NCBI GenBank assembly: GCA_039980455.1
Contig: JBDXCG010000006.1
Coordinates: 251,975 to 315,974 of the forward strand
Direction of reading: 5' to 3'
DNA from: CALINF01 sp039980455
Lineage (GTDB): Bacteria; Pseudomonadota; Gammaproteobacteria; Pseudomonadales; Halieaceae
DNA: 64,000 nucleotides
Under the pieces are notes generated by a model. The model made no database searches. It saw only the letters and a program-made list of their open reading frames with translations, and was not told the DNA's origin. A program made the translations under genes and the position numbers. This document shows, one piece after another, positions 32,572 to 42,965 of the stretch; the stretch's first letter is position 1, and the number at the start of each line of letters is the position of its first letter.

Positions 32572-35376
32572 ATGAGCGACTATAAAGAAACATTAAACCT
32601 GCCCCAGACCGCGTTTCCCATGAAAGCCAGTCTGGCCCAGCGCGAACCTGCGCGTCTTAAGCAATGGCAGGATATGAACCTCTATCAGAAGATTAGGGAG
32701 GCTTGCGCAGGTCGTCCCAAGTTTATCCTCCATGACGGCCCTCCCTATGCCAATGGCGAACTACACGTGGGCCATGCGGTTAACAAGATCCTCAAAGATA
32801 TAGTCGTTAAGTCACGTACATTGGCTGGCTTTGATGCGCCTTATGTACCCGGCTGGGATTGTCACGGCCTGCCGATTGAACTCAATGTTGAAAAGAAGGT
32901 GGGGAAACCAGGCGTTAAAGTTACCCCTGCTGAGTTTCGCGCGCACTGTCGCAAGTATGCGGCCAAACAGGTGGACAATCAGCGCGAGCAATTCGTGCGC
33001 ATGGGTGTTATCGGTGACTGGTCGAACCCTTACCTCACCATGGATTTTCAGTTTGAAGCGGACACTGTTCGCACCCTGAGCCGGATTATCGACAATGGCC
33101 ATTTGCATAAAGGTTCGAAGCCCGTGCACTGGTGTCTTGATTGTGGCTCCGCGCTGGCTGAGGCAGAAGTGGAATATGAGGACAAGACCTCTCCGGCAAT
33201 CGATGTGGCTTACGCTGCCGTGGATTCAAGTGCTGTTGCGGCTGCCTTTGGTGCCAGCACGACGGAAGAAGTCGCCGTACCCATATGGACAACCACTCCG
33301 TGGACGCTCCCCGCCAGCATGGCAGTGAGTGTGCACCCTGAGTTGGACTATGTACTGATGCAGGGCGACGGCCGAGCACTTGTTGTCGCGAAAGAACTCG
33401 CTGAGTCGTGCGCAGAGCGGTTTGGGCTTACCCAACTCACCCTATTGGGTGAAGCGAAGGGACAGGTTCTGGATCGCATGCTGCTAAAGCATCCCTACCT
33501 CGAACGCCAAGTGCCTGTGATTCTGGGTGAGCACGTCACCACTGAAGCCGGTACGGGTGCGGTACATACTGCGCCAGCGCATGGGCAGGACGATTTCGTG
33601 GTTGGGGAGCAATACGGATTAGAGGTTTTCAACCCGGTAGGCAGTAATGGCGTTTACCTTCCGGAGACGGAAGTTTTTGCAGGCCAGCATGTGTTCAAGG
33701 CTAACGAGAGTATCGTTGAACTATTGCGCGAGAAGGGCGTGCTACTGCATTTTGAGCAGTATCAGCACTCCTATCCGCATTGCTGGCGTCACAAAACGCC
33801 GATCATCTTCAGGGCTACACCGCAGTGGTTTATCAGTATGACGCAAGCCAATCTGCTGAATGACGCCAAAAACGCGGTCGAAGGTGTTGAGTGGCTACCG
33901 GAGTGGGGCAAAGCAAGAATCGATTCTATGCTGGAAACCCGCCCAGACTGGTGTATTTCGCGGCAGCGTACCTGGGGTGTGCCCATTACCTTGTTTATCC
34001 ACCGTGATACTGCGGAACTACATCCGGATACGCCTGCACTGATGGAGCAGGTAGCGCAGCGTATGGAGCTGTCGGGAGTGGATGCATGGTTTGATCTTGA
34101 TCCAGCTGAGCTGCTGGGAGAAGACGCGGAAAATTACGAAAAAGTGACGGATACCCTGGATGTCTGGTTTGATTCGGGCGTTACTCATGCTTGCGTGTTA
34201 CGCAAACGCGAAGAGCTGCAAGTGCCGGCTGATATGTATCTTGAGGGGTCGGATCAACATCGTGGCTGGTTCCAGTCGTCGCTACTCACAGGCATTGGTG
34301 CTTATGGTGAAGCGCCTTATAAAACAGTGTTAACCCACGGCTTTACCGTTGATGGTGAGGGCCGGAAGATGTCCAAGTCGCTGGGTAATATTATTCCAGC
34401 TAAAACAGCGATGAACGAACAAGGCGCTGACGTATTACGATTGTGGGTGGCGGCGACGGACTATCGCGGCGAGCTCGCGGTGAGCGATGAAATCTTTAAA
34501 CGTACGGCCGATGCCTATCGCCGTATACGCAATACGGCCAGATTCTTGCTGTCCAATTTGAGTGGTTTTGATCCTGCAGAGCACGCTGTTTCTGCCAATG
34601 AAATGTTGTCACTTGATCGTTGGGCGGTGGATCGAGCAGCCCAGTTACAGGCCGAAATCGTCGCGGCTTATGACAGTTACCAGTTTCACCAGATCTATCA
34701 CAAGATACACAATTTCTGCGCCATTGACCTGGGCGGATTTTACCTCGACGTCATAAAGGATCGTCAATACACAACCCAAAGCGATAGCCTTGCCCGGCGC
34801 TCGGCGCAGTCTGCGCTCTACCATATTGCTGAGGCTCTGGTGCGTTGGATCGCCCCTATCCTGAGCTTCACAGCGGAAGAAATCTGGGAGAACCTGCCCG
34901 GCGAACGCGACGAGTCTGTGTTAATAGCGCAGTGGTATGAAGGGCTGGTTTCGCTGTCTGGCGAAGAATCCATGGGACGTGAATACTGGCAGCAGGTGAT
35001 GGCAGTGCGTACCGCGGTGAATAAGGAGATGGAGGCACAGCGCGCGGCAGGTGCAATGCGTGGATCGCTGGACGCTACTATCACTCTGTACTGTGACGAA
35101 GCAGTGCATCAGCTTTTGGCCCCCTTGGGTGAAGAGCTGCGCTTTGTATTGATAGCGTCAAACGCGGAACTAGCCGAATTGGCTGAGGCGCCAGAGGATG
35201 CATCCGACACAGAGATTGAGGGTCTGCGCCTGCACGTGGCGGCGTCGGCGGAAGAGAAGTGTGAGCGCTGCTGGCATCGTCGCCCCGAGGTGGGTCAGAT
35301 AAGTGCTCATCCAACCCTGTGTGAGCGCTGTGTAGAAAATATTGAGGGTGCGGGTGAGCAGCGCCAGTTTGCGTAG
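32572..35376 (+). CDS. ileS: Isoleucine-tRNA ligase
   Basis: Charges tRNA-Ile. The 934-residue class I synthetase has the HVGH signature (GELHVGHAVNK, about residue 65), a large editing domain with TTPWTLPASMA, GSDQHRGWFQSS, KMSKS (GRKMSKSLGN, about residue 600), the anticodon-binding domain, and a C-terminal zinc finger (CERCW then LCERC). This is the bacterial type normally found next to lspA. Confidence 0.98.
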   Translation: MSDYKETLNLPQTAFPMKASLAQREPARLKQWQDMNLYQKIREACAGRPKFILHDGPPYANGELHVGHAVNKILKDIVVKSRTLAGFDAPYVPGWDCHGLPIELNVEKKVGKPGVKVTPAEFRAHCRKYAAKQVDNQREQFVRMGVIGDWSNPYLTMDFQFEADTVRTLSRIIDNGHLHKGSKPVHWCLDCGSALAEAEVEYEDKTSPAIDVAYAAVDSSAVAAAFGASTTEEVAVPIWTTTPWTLPASMAVSVHPELDYVLMQGDGRALVVAKELAESCAERFGLTQLTLLGEAKGQVLDRMLLKHPYLERQVPVILGEHVTTEAGTGAVHTAPAHGQDDFVVGEQYGLEVFNPVGSNGVYLPETEVFAGQHVFKANESIVELLREKGVLLHFEQYQHSYPHCWRHKTPIIFRATPQWFISMTQANLLNDAKNAVEGVEWLPEWGKARIDSMLETRPDWCISRQRTWGVPITLFIHRDTAELHPDTPALMEQVAQRMELSGVDAWFDLDPAELLGEDAENYEKVTDTLDVWFDSGVTHACVLRKREELQVPADMYLEGSDQHRGWFQSSLLTGIGAYGEAPYKTVLTHGFTVDGEGRKMSKSLGNIIPAKTAMNEQGADVLRLWVAATDYRGELAVSDEIFKRTADAYRRIRNTARFLLSNLSGFDPAEHAVSANEMLSLDRWAVDRAAQLQAEIVAAYDSYQFHQIYHKIHNFCAIDLGGFYLDVIKDRQYTTQSDSLARRSAQSALYHIAEALVRWIAPILSFTAEEIWENLPGERDESVLIAQWYEGLVSLSGEESMGREYWQQVMAVRTAVNKEMEAQRAAGAMRGSLDATITLYCDEAVHQLLAPLGEELRFVLIASNAELAELAEAPEDASDTEIEGLRLHVAASAEEKCERCWHRRPEVGQISAHPTLCERCVENIEGAGEQRQFA

Positions 35377-35872
35377 TCCCGCTCAGGCTTTTGGTTGGTA
35401 CGCCCTAGCGCTTGTGGTCCTGGTACTTGATCTTGCGTCCAAGCGCTGGGCAAGTGCAGCGCTTGATTACGGTCGCCCGGTGGAGATTTTTTCCTGGTTT
35501 AATATAACGTTGCACCACAACGCAGGTGCAGCGTTTAGTTTTTTGAGTGACGCCGGCGGATGGCAGAGACACTTTTTCGCTGTAGTGGCTGCTGTAATAA
35601 GCACTGTGCTGATAGTTTGGCTCTATAGATTACCTCGTGAGCAAAAGCTCCTGGCCTTGAGCCTGGCTCTGATCCTCGGAGGCGCGCTAGGTAACCTTTG
35701 GGATAGGGTAACGCTGGGCTACGTGGTTGATTTTATCTCTGTGCATTACGCCGGGCACTATTTCCCAACTTTTAATCTGGCCGACTCGGCGATAACTGCC
35801 GGCGCTGGCTGTATGATTTTAGATACCTTTCTGTCGCGTCCCGAGAAAGACGTTGTCAGTAAGCAAGCGTGA
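35354..35872 (+). CDS. lspA: Lipoprotein signal peptidase
   Basis: Removes signal peptides from prolipoproteins, including several encoded here (GspD, BamD, the 9149 lipoprotein). Four membrane helices are visible. The two catalytic aspartates lie in GYVVDFI and FNLADSAI; NAGAAFSFL is also conserved. I choose GTG 35354, which has GAGGG 5 bases upstream; a TTG at 35342 is in frame. Either way it overlaps the end of ileS. Confidence 0.95.
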   Translation: MSSASLRSPAQAFGWYALALVVLVLDLASKRWASAALDYGRPVEIFSWFNITLHHNAGAAFSFLSDAGGWQRHFFAVVAAVISTVLIVWLYRLPREQKLLALSLALILGGALGNLWDRVTLGYVVDFISVHYAGHYFPTFNLADSAITAGAGCMILDTFLSRPEKDVVSKQA

Positions 35873-35883
35873 GGTGAGATTGC

Positions 35884-36339
35884 ATGAGCTCAGTTAGTGT
35901 TCCGGTAAGCGAAGGCACTCGAGTATTTCTGAATTTTTCTGTGAGCCTCGAAGACGGCTCAGAGGTGGATTCCAACTTTGGTGGCGACCCTGTCGACTTC
36001 GTGGTGGGTGACGGCAGTCTTCTGCCTGGTTTTGAGCGGGCCATCTTCGGCATGGAGGCCGGTCAGCGTCAAATGTTCACCGTGGCGCCGGAGAATGCGT
36101 TCGGTCAACCTAACGACAACAATGTACAAATGCTCCCACGCGATCAGTTTGATGATGATATCGATCTGGAGATCGGCCTTGTCTTTTCCTTTGCCGACGC
36201 CGGTGGCGGTGAATTGCCGGGCATGATCATCGCCTTTGATGAAGAAGAGGTCTCGGTAGATTTTAACCATCCGCTCTCGGGTAGAACCATTATGTTCGAC
36301 GTGTTGATTCACCGGGTTGAACCCGCTGAATTGCATTAA
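35884..36339 (+). CDS. fkpB: FKBP-type prolyl isomerase FkpB (SlpA)
   Basis: A cytoplasmic SlyD-like isomerase/chaperone. The 151-residue protein shows the FKBP start (VFLNFSVSLEDGSEVDS), PVDFVVGDGSLLPGFERAIFG and an inserted flap domain around FSFADAGGGELPG. The metal-binding tail of SlyD is absent. It lies between lspA and ispH, its normal location. Confidence 0.95.
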   Translation: MSSVSVPVSEGTRVFLNFSVSLEDGSEVDSNFGGDPVDFVVGDGSLLPGFERAIFGMEAGQRQMFTVAPENAFGQPNDNNVQMLPRDQFDDDIDLEIGLVFSFADAGGGELPGMIIAFDEEEVSVDFNHPLSGRTIMFDVLIHRVEPAELH

Positions 36340-36351
36340 GGAAGGTTGCTG

Positions 36352-37302
36352 ATGGAGATTAAGTTAGCTAACCCGCGTGGCTTTTGCGCCGGTGTAGACC
36401 GAGCTATCGATATTGTGAATCGTGCGCTGGAGGTTTTTGGCGCGCCGGTTTATGTACGTCATGAGGTGGTGCACAACAAGTTTGTGGTTGAAGACTTACG
36501 CGAGCGTGGCGCAATTTTCGTAGACGAGCTATCTGAGGTGCCCGACGACGCTATCGTTATTTTCAGTGCCCACGGGGTGTCTCAAGTCGTGCGTAACGAG
36601 GCGGCGCAGAGAAAATTAAAAGTATTCGATGCCACCTGCCCACTGGTCACCAAAGTACACATCGAGGTGGCGCGTTACAGCGCACAAGGGCAAGAGTGTG
36701 TTCTGATTGGCCATCAGGGGCATCCTGAGGTCGAGGGGACTATGGGCCAATACGACTACAGCAATGGTGGCGACATCTACCTGGTGGAAGATGAAGAGCA
36801 GGTGTCTTCGCTGGCAGTTAAAGACCCTACCAGGCTGGCCTACGTAACCCAGACGACATTATCTATGGATGATACTGCGCGTATTATTGATGCCTTGCGC
36901 GCGCGCTTTCCGGATATAAAAGGCCCCCGCAAAGACGACATATGTTATGCCACGCAAAACCGTCAGGATGCCGTGAAACAGTTGTCTGGCGATTGTGACC
37001 TGGTGCTGGTAGTTGGCTCTCCCAACAGCTCAAACTCCAACCGCCTGAGCGAATTAGCGCAACGTATGGGGGCAGAGGCCTATCTGATCGACGGTGCCGA
37101 TGATATCAATCCTGCTTGGCTGCACAGCAAACAAAAAATTGGCATCACGGCCGGCGCATCCGCCCCGGAAGTGCTGGTGGAAGCTGTGGTTAACCGCCTG
37201 CGTGATTTGGGTGCCAATTCGCCGATGGAAGTTGTCGGCAGGCCTGAGAATGTAACCTTTTCGCTGCCGCGTGAGTTAAGGATAGAGGCGAAGAACATCT
37301 AG
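36352..37302 (+). CDS. ispH: 4-hydroxy-3-methylbut-2-enyl diphosphate reductase
   Basis: The final step of the non-mevalonate isoprenoid pathway, using an iron-sulfur cluster. The three cluster cysteines are in ANPRGFCAGVDRAI, DATCPLVTKVH and DDICYATQNRQ. The C-terminal ITAGASAPEVLV is typical. The 316-residue protein starts at the ATG 6 bases after GGAAGG; a TTG two codons earlier is in frame. It ends the ribF-ileS-lspA-fkpB-ispH run. Confidence 0.97.
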   Translation: MEIKLANPRGFCAGVDRAIDIVNRALEVFGAPVYVRHEVVHNKFVVEDLRERGAIFVDELSEVPDDAIVIFSAHGVSQVVRNEAAQRKLKVFDATCPLVTKVHIEVARYSAQGQECVLIGHQGHPEVEGTMGQYDYSNGGDIYLVEDEEQVSSLAVKDPTRLAYVTQTTLSMDDTARIIDALRARFPDIKGPRKDDICYATQNRQDAVKQLSGDCDLVLVVGSPNSSNSNRLSELAQRMGAEAYLIDGADDINPAWLHSKQKIGITAGASAPEVLVEAVVNRLRDLGANSPMEVVGRPENVTFSLPRELRIEAKNI

Positions 37303-37418
37303 CCGCTTACCACTTACCTCTTGTATCTAAGGTAAGAATTTCAGTCACTTTCGAGCGAAGTCTCGTGGTTTGCTTATCCGTGCATTAGCATTTCCCGCTG
37401 CGGATAGGGAGATACGCT

Positions 37419-37988
37419 ATGCGATTGCGATTGCGGCTGCGAGTCGGATTGAGCGATGGAACCACTTTGATGGAGATGATGGTGGTATTGGCGATTCTAG
37501 CCGTTGTTCTTAGCGTCGTAGTGCCTGGATTTGAGCGGCTTTTTGCCAGCAGTCGAGTCTACAGTGAGGCTAGAATGTTGTTGAACGCTGTGTATCTCAC
37601 TCGTGCGGAAGCGATCAAGCGTAATCTGCCGGTCACAATGTGCCCCATGGATGACGCAGTTGCCAATAGTCATGGCTGCGGAGATTCGTACGCTGTGGGT
37701 TGGATGATTTTTCTGAATCCTTCCAGGGCTCGTCATCCAGAGCAAAAAGCGGACATTCTCGCCGTTCACGATTCGACAGGGAGCGCTGTAACAGTTCTCA
37801 ACAGGGCTGGTACCCGAAGTGCGAATGAGAGAATCACCTACTTTGGCGACGGAACTGCTCATAGGAACTTAACGCTGATGGTGTGCTCGACCATGGAGGC
37901 CAGCGTAGACTCGTGGAGCGTAGTGCTGAACATTGTTGGCAGACCACGGTTTGCTCGCGCCTGGGGTAAGTGCCCAGATGGGGCCTGA
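37419..37988 (+). CDS. fimT: FimT-like type IV minor pilin
   Basis: A GspH/FimT-family minor pilin. A basic leader ending DG precedes TTLMEMMVVLAILAVV, so cleavage after Gly leaves Thr+1 and Glu+5. The C-terminal domain has four cysteines that may form disulfides, and the RAEAIKRN segment common to FimT/FimU. The stop codon directly abuts that of the convergent pilR. It is the only pilin gene on the ispH side of the split pilus region. Confidence 0.87.
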   Translation: MRLRLRLRVGLSDGTTLMEMMVVLAILAVVLSVVVPGFERLFASSRVYSEARMLLNAVYLTRAEAIKRNLPVTMCPMDDAVANSHGCGDSYAVGWMIFLNPSRARHPEQKADILAVHDSTGSAVTVLNRAGTRSANERITYFGDGTAHRNLTLMVCSTMEASVDSWSVVLNIVGRPRFARAWGKCPDGA

Positions 37989-39374
37989 TCAGTCTTCCAA
38001 CCCCAGTTTTTTAAGGCGATATCGCAGACTTCGAAAGCTAATTCCAAGCGCTTTTGCAGTATTGGTTTTGTTCCATCGGGAAGCTTCCAGTTCTGCAGCA
38101 ATAATATTTTTCTCGATTTCTGCCAAGTAGCCTTCCAGGTCGCCATTGACTGAGTCTACGCTTGAAGCCACTCGTGGCGAGTGTTCTGTGTTTTGAGTTG
38201 CTACTGCAGTAAGTTCAGCAGCCTTGCTGGGAAACTGTAAATCTGATGCACAAATTTGTCCGTTATCGGATAGCGCTAATGCGCGTTCCAGCACGTTCTC
38301 CAGCTCTCTTACATTGCCGGGAAAGTCGTAAGTTGCTAGGGAGTGTAATGCGTCAGGCTCAATTGATGTATTTTCAATGCCCATCTCCATAGCTGCACGT
38401 TGCAGTAGCACCTGGGCCAGTTCGGGGATGTCTTCAGAGCGTTCACGAAGCGCCGGTACATACACGTCGATCACATTGATTCGATAAAATAGATCGTTTC
38501 TGAACCGACCGGCATCGACTTCAGACGATAGGGCCTTGTGTGTCGCGCTCACGAGTCGAATATCAGTGGGGTGCTCCTCATTGGCACCCACAGGACGAAC
38601 GACTTTTTCCTGGATTGCCCGTAATAGTTTTACCTGCATAGCGAGGGGTAGGTCGGCTACTTCGTCCAGAAATAAGGTTCCTCCAGAGGCAGCCTGAAAC
38701 AGACCGATCTTGTCGTGCATCGCGCCCGTAAAGCTGCCTTTCATGTGGCCAAATAATTCGCTCTCCATGAGTTCTGGTGGAATGGCGCCGCAGTTCACCG
38801 CCACGAAGGGACCGCTGGCGCGAGGCCCATTGTTGTGTATCAGGCGGGCGACCACTTCCTTGCCACTTCCGGACTCGCCGTGGATGTGTATAGGTGCCTG
38901 GCTGCGCGCAAATTTTGTGATTTGCTGCCGCAGGGCAGAGATCGCAGGCGCAGATCCGATCAGCTGGTTGTCTACTGCTCTAACGGTCTCGGAAGAGTCC
39001 CCTTCGAGTTGCAGTGCGGCGGTGACAATATTGCGCAAGCTTTCCAGCTCGATGGGCTTACTAATGAAATCAAACGCGCCGGCCTTTAACGCCTCGATCG
39101 CGGTTTCTACGCTGCCATGCGCGGTAATCATGGCAACCGGCACGTCGGGATTTTCCGCCTGAATATATTCCACGAGACTGATGCCGTTGCCGTCGGGTAA
39201 CCGCATGTCGGTGAGGCACAAGTTGGGATGCCTTTCATCGAACAACGCTCTGGCGTTTGCTAAATTCTCCGCGGAATAAGTGTTGAGCCCCATACGACTC
39301 AGAGTTATGTCTAGCAGTTCCCGAATATCGGGTTCGTCGTCGACAATCAGTACAGTTTGCTTGGTCATACTCAA
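37989..39374 (-). CDS. pilR: Sigma-54 response regulator PilR
   Basis: Activates sigma-54 transcription of pilin genes when phosphorylated by PilS. Domain order: receiver with phosphorylation Asp in LTDMRLPDGNG (about residue 56), AAA+ domain with Walker A GESGSGKEV, the GAFTGA-type loop written GSFTGA, GTLFLDEVADLP, then a Fis-type helix-turn-helix (AKALGISFRSLRYRLKKLG). The start may be the TTG with AGGA at normal spacing or the ATG ending at 39368. It is 31 bases downstream of pilS. Confidence 0.95.
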   Translation of the reverse strand: MSMTKQTVLIVDDEPDIRELLDITLSRMGLNTYSAENLANARALFDERHPNLCLTDMRLPDGNGISLVEYIQAENPDVPVAMITAHGSVETAIEALKAGAFDFISKPIELESLRNIVTAALQLEGDSSETVRAVDNQLIGSAPAISALRQQITKFARSQAPIHIHGESGSGKEVVARLIHNNGPRASGPFVAVNCGAIPPELMESELFGHMKGSFTGAMHDKIGLFQAASGGTLFLDEVADLPLAMQVKLLRAIQEKVVRPVGANEEHPTDIRLVSATHKALSSEVDAGRFRNDLFYRINVIDVYVPALRERSEDIPELAQVLLQRAAMEMGIENTSIEPDALHSLATYDFPGNVRELENVLERALALSDNGQICASDLQFPSKAAELTAVATQNTEHSPRVASSVDSVNGDLEGYLAEIEKNIIAAELEASRWNKTNTAKALGISFRSLRYRLKKLGLED

Positions 39375-39405
39375 TACTTTTTCCTATAGCTATATTCTTT
39401 TAGGG

Positions 39406-41034
39406 TCACAGCGCGCGTTGGCTGACAGCTATCCTAAAGCAGCTTTCGCCTTTGATCGTTGTTCTGTAGCTCAAGTGCGCACCGTTAATTTCGCACAACT
39501 CCTTACACAGGAATAATCCCATGCCACTGCCTTCTTCAACGGTGGTAAAGAAAGGTTCGAACAGTTTGGGTAGATCGACTGGGCTTACCCCCGTCCCCTC
39601 ATCGATTACTTCAATAAAACACTGATGAGAAACATAGTCGAGGCTAACGTCTATGCGAGCACGCTCAGCCCCGGAAGTTATCTGGCTGTGACGAATCGCG
39701 TTATCTACCAGGTTGGTCATCACGCGTTGCAGGTTCTCCGGATCGAACTCCACCAAAAGCTCTTTGAAATCGCAGCTGATAGTGATCTCTACGGGTCTAT
39801 TGAGGTTGCTCAGGTAATGGGATGCCCAGTCTTCCAGCCATTGTGACAACAACAAGTATTCTGGTTTGGGAGCTTCACGCCGAGAGATCTGCATAACGCT
39901 TTCGATTATGCTGTTAACCCGTTCGCTATTCTCGATCATGATCTCAGCCATTCGTCGATCAGCTTCCTTTAGATCAGGGGATTCAATGAGTAACTGTGCG
40001 GCGTGGCTCATAGCACCCAGCGGGTTGCGAATCTCATGAGCGATACTGGCGGTGAGTCTGCCAAGTGAAGAGAGCTTGAGTGATTGTGCGTATTGGGTGA
40101 CTGGTGTGTAGTCCTCTACGAAGATAAGTGCTTCGCGAGCCTCGCTCGGTTGCAAATCTCGAAAGTGCGCAATCACCTCTGGCGCGCCGTCCATCACAGT
40201 AAAGGGTTTGGCCCGATGCAGTCCAGAGTCTCGCCAATGAGCATACTGGTATGCCAATTCGCTGCTATAGTCCGCAAGTTGCCGGCCTTGTTCTACGGTG
40301 AGCGGGCGCTCGGGGGCCAGTAGTGAGCTGGCTGATTTGTTGATTACGCGAACCAATCCGTCCTCGCCCACTAACAAAATCCCTGTTTGCATATGTTGCA
40401 CGATCTGTTCATTCAGTCGCTGTAAGTTGTAGAGATCGCTCGCTCGATTTCGTGCCAATTCCTCGGCGTTACCCAGCCGAATAGAGATCGCCTGCACCAT
40501 CAGGGAAACGCCAAAAATCAGTATGCCCAGAATGCCGACAGGAAATAGCGCGTTGATACTTGCCTCTCCAATACTAACCAGACGCAAAGTATCCAGAAGA
40601 ATTGCGAGCACGGACATGGCTGCTACTAACGTAGCGATAGTGCGAGTGGTTATCAGTACTGCGCTAGCCGCCACGGTGATTATAAGCAGCACTGGTAGGC
40701 CGCTTGCCATTCCGCCACTCGTATCAGTAAGTATTGTGATTGCTGCGATATCGATGAGAAAGACGCCAAACAACAGGGTCTGACTTTGGTGGCGGCGCGA
40801 CACAAGTGAGCCGGCCAGTGCAACACTGGTGCCCAGGTAAAGTAATGCCACGGATACATATAACGTCGGATTCAGGCTGCCGACAAGTTGGCGCGTGTTC
40901 GGGCTGATCAGCATGATGAGCAAAACCACACCCAGCAGAGCGCGATACACCACGTAGATGCGAAACAGCGCAACATTCTGTTGTGTGCCAACGTGTACCG
41001 CGGGCTTGGTCAAAATGGCAGGGCGGTCGATCAC
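39406..41034 (-). CDS. pilS: Sensor histidine kinase PilS
   Basis: Membrane sensor that controls PilR. About six N-terminal helices (to residue 190) precede a PAS-like region. The kinase core has the H-box IAHEIRNPLG, the N-box VDNAIRHS, and a glycine box ending GSGMGLFLCKEL. The 542-residue length matches PilS. Encoded upstream of pilR in one operon, divergent from nadE. Confidence 0.94.
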   Translation of the reverse strand: MIDRPAILTKPAVHVGTQQNVALFRIYVVYRALLGVVLLIMLISPNTRQLVGSLNPTLYVSVALLYLGTSVALAGSLVSRRHQSQTLLFGVFLIDIAAITILTDTSGGMASGLPVLLIITVAASAVLITTRTIATLVAAMSVLAILLDTLRLVSIGEASINALFPVGILGILIFGVSLMVQAISIRLGNAEELARNRASDLYNLQRLNEQIVQHMQTGILLVGEDGLVRVINKSASSLLAPERPLTVEQGRQLADYSSELAYQYAHWRDSGLHRAKPFTVMDGAPEVIAHFRDLQPSEAREALIFVEDYTPVTQYAQSLKLSSLGRLTASIAHEIRNPLGAMSHAAQLLIESPDLKEADRRMAEIMIENSERVNSIIESVMQISRREAPKPEYLLLSQWLEDWASHYLSNLNRPVEITISCDFKELLVEFDPENLQRVMTNLVDNAIRHSQITSGAERARIDVSLDYVSHQCFIEVIDEGTGVSPVDLPKLFEPFFTTVEEGSGMGLFLCKELCEINGAHLSYRTTIKGESCFRIAVSQRAL

Positions 41035-41278
41035 TACTGTATGTCCCCTGTTCTCAGCTGTGATGAGCTGTAGTGAGCCGTTGTGCGCTTTAGTTCGCTG
41101 ACCTGATCACACAATGAGCGTCAGTGCACGGTTAGCAAGCGCGCAGTTCATTGCCGCTAGTGTAGCAAGGATGTAACTGAAGTGAGCTTTCTATACTTGG
41201 AAATGTATGGGTAGTAGGGGTGGTACATCGTGCTGCGATACCGGAAAATACGGCCACGATTTAAGGTAAGGACAATCC

Positions 41279-42919
41279 ATGGCAGCGCTCTCCATTTTGA
41301 TGGCCCAGATCAACACGCAGGTGGGTGATTTTGACGGCAATGTCGATAAAGTGCTTAAGGTCGTAGCCGATGCTGCGGCTATGAAAGAACAGCCTGTCGT
41401 GGTGTTTCCAGAGCTTACCCTGTGTGGTTACCCCCCCGAGGATTTGTTGCTTCGTCCCAGCATAGAGCTGCGCGTGGATGCAGCGTTGCAGCGCCTCGCA
41501 GTTGAGTTGCCAGCCAACGCGTATACGGTTATTGGCTACCCGCGATTGCTAGAAGGCAAGCTTTACAATATGGCAGGTGTTATTTTTCAAGGCGAGTTGA
41601 TAGCAGAGTACTGCAAGCATGCCCTTCCCAACTATCAGGTGTTCGATGAGAAGCGCTATTTTACGCCCGGCAGTGAACCTTGTGTCGTCGATATTGCAGG
41701 CGTTCCTGTGGGCCTCACTATTTGTGAAGATATTTGGGAAGATGGGCAGGTATCAGGCACTGTATCTGCGGGCGCGCAGCTGATCCTCAACCTGAACTCC
41801 TCCCCTTATCACATTGGTAAGCGTAGCGAGCGAATAGCACTCGTTAGTGGGCGCGCCAAGTCATCATCCACGCCTATTGTGTATGTCAATCAGGTGGGGG
41901 GGCAGGATGAACTGGTGTTCGATGGCGGCTCTTTTGCGGTTGGTCACGATGGTCAGGTGGTCGTAAGTGCACCGTCATTTGAAGAGGGCCAGTATTGGCT
42001 GGAAGCAGCGTCATTAGATAATGTGGTGCAGCTCAGTTCCGACGAGCCACGGTTTGAACCCGGTGCAGATGAGGAGTTGGAAGCCACCTGGAAAGCTCTG
42101 GTGCTGGGCGTACGTGACTACGTTAACAAGAACCGCTTTCCGAGTGTTGTGTTGGGTCTTTCAGGTGGTGTGGACTCAGCACTCACCTTGGCAGTTGCCG
42201 TAGATGCGTTAGGGGCAGATCGCGTTGAAGCGATCATGATGCCCTTTCGCTACACCTCTCAAATGAGTGTAGAGGATGCTGCCGAGCAATCTCTAACCCT
42301 TGGCGTAAAGCACAAGGTTATCTCCATTGAGCCGATCTATGCAGCCTTCATGGCAAGTCTAGAAGAGGAGTTTGCAGGACTGGCACCCGATACGACGGAA
42401 GAGAACCTGCAAGCTCGCTGCCGCGGTGTCTTGCTCATGTCAGTGTCCAACAAAAAGGGCTCTCTCGTACTGACCACGGGTAACAAGAGTGAGATGGCGG
42501 TGGGTTATTCCACGTTGTATGGCGATATGGCCGGTGGGTTCGATGTACTCAAGGACGTACCCAAAATGCTCGTGTTCGCGTTGTGCCGGTACCGCAACTC
42601 ATTAGGCCCCTGCATCCCCGAGCGAGTCATCGAGCGTCCTCCATCGGCTGAGTTGGCTCCCGATCAGAAAGATGAAGATAGTTTGCCACCGTACGAGGTT
42701 CTGGATCGAATTCTCGAACTGTACGTCGAGCAGGATTACAGCGCCGAAGCCATTATTGCGGAGGGCATGAACCGGGAGGATGTGCAGCGCGTGCTGCGCC
42801 TGGTCGATCTGAATGAGTATAAACGGCGTCAAGCGCCCATAGGTGTGCGCATTACCCGCAGAGGTTTCGGTCGCGACAGGCGCTATCCCATCACATCAGC
42901 CTGGAAAATAGGGGACTGA
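41279..42919 (+). CDS. nadE: Glutamine-dependent NAD+ synthetase
   Basis: Converts deamido-NAD to NAD using glutamine. The N-terminal nitrilase-type amidase domain carries the Glu-Lys-Cys triad: Glu in VFPELTLCGYPPEDLL, Lys in KRYFTPG and Cys in LTICEDIWEDG. The C-terminal ATP pyrophosphatase domain carries LGLSGGVDSALT. The 546-residue length is that of the fused form. AAGGTAAGGA lies before the ATG. Confidence 0.97.
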   Translation: MAALSILMAQINTQVGDFDGNVDKVLKVVADAAAMKEQPVVVFPELTLCGYPPEDLLLRPSIELRVDAALQRLAVELPANAYTVIGYPRLLEGKLYNMAGVIFQGELIAEYCKHALPNYQVFDEKRYFTPGSEPCVVDIAGVPVGLTICEDIWEDGQVSGTVSAGAQLILNLNSSPYHIGKRSERIALVSGRAKSSSTPIVYVNQVGGQDELVFDGGSFAVGHDGQVVVSAPSFEEGQYWLEAASLDNVVQLSSDEPRFEPGADEELEATWKALVLGVRDYVNKNRFPSVVLGLSGGVDSALTLAVAVDALGADRVEAIMMPFRYTSQMSVEDAAEQSLTLGVKHKVISIEPIYAAFMASLEEEFAGLAPDTTEENLQARCRGVLLMSVSNKKGSLVLTTGNKSEMAVGYSTLYGDMAGGFDVLKDVPKMLVFALCRYRNSLGPCIPERVIERPPSAELAPDQKDEDSLPPYEVLDRILELYVEQDYSAEAIIAEGMNREDVQRVLRLVDLNEYKRRQAPIGVRITRRGFGRDRRYPITSAWKIGD

Positions 42920-42920
42920 T

Positions 42921-42965
42921 GCCCAACGACGCCAAGCTGCGGTAGCAGAGCTTAGGCGTTCGGGC
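42921..42965. terminator. Imperfect long hairpin between convergent nadE and bamD
   Basis: GCCCAACG...AAGCT pairs imperfectly with AGCTTAGGCGTTCGGGC around a 10-base loop, across the gap and the end of bamD. No T-run follows in either direction, so its role as a bidirectional terminator is only likely. Confidence 0.35.
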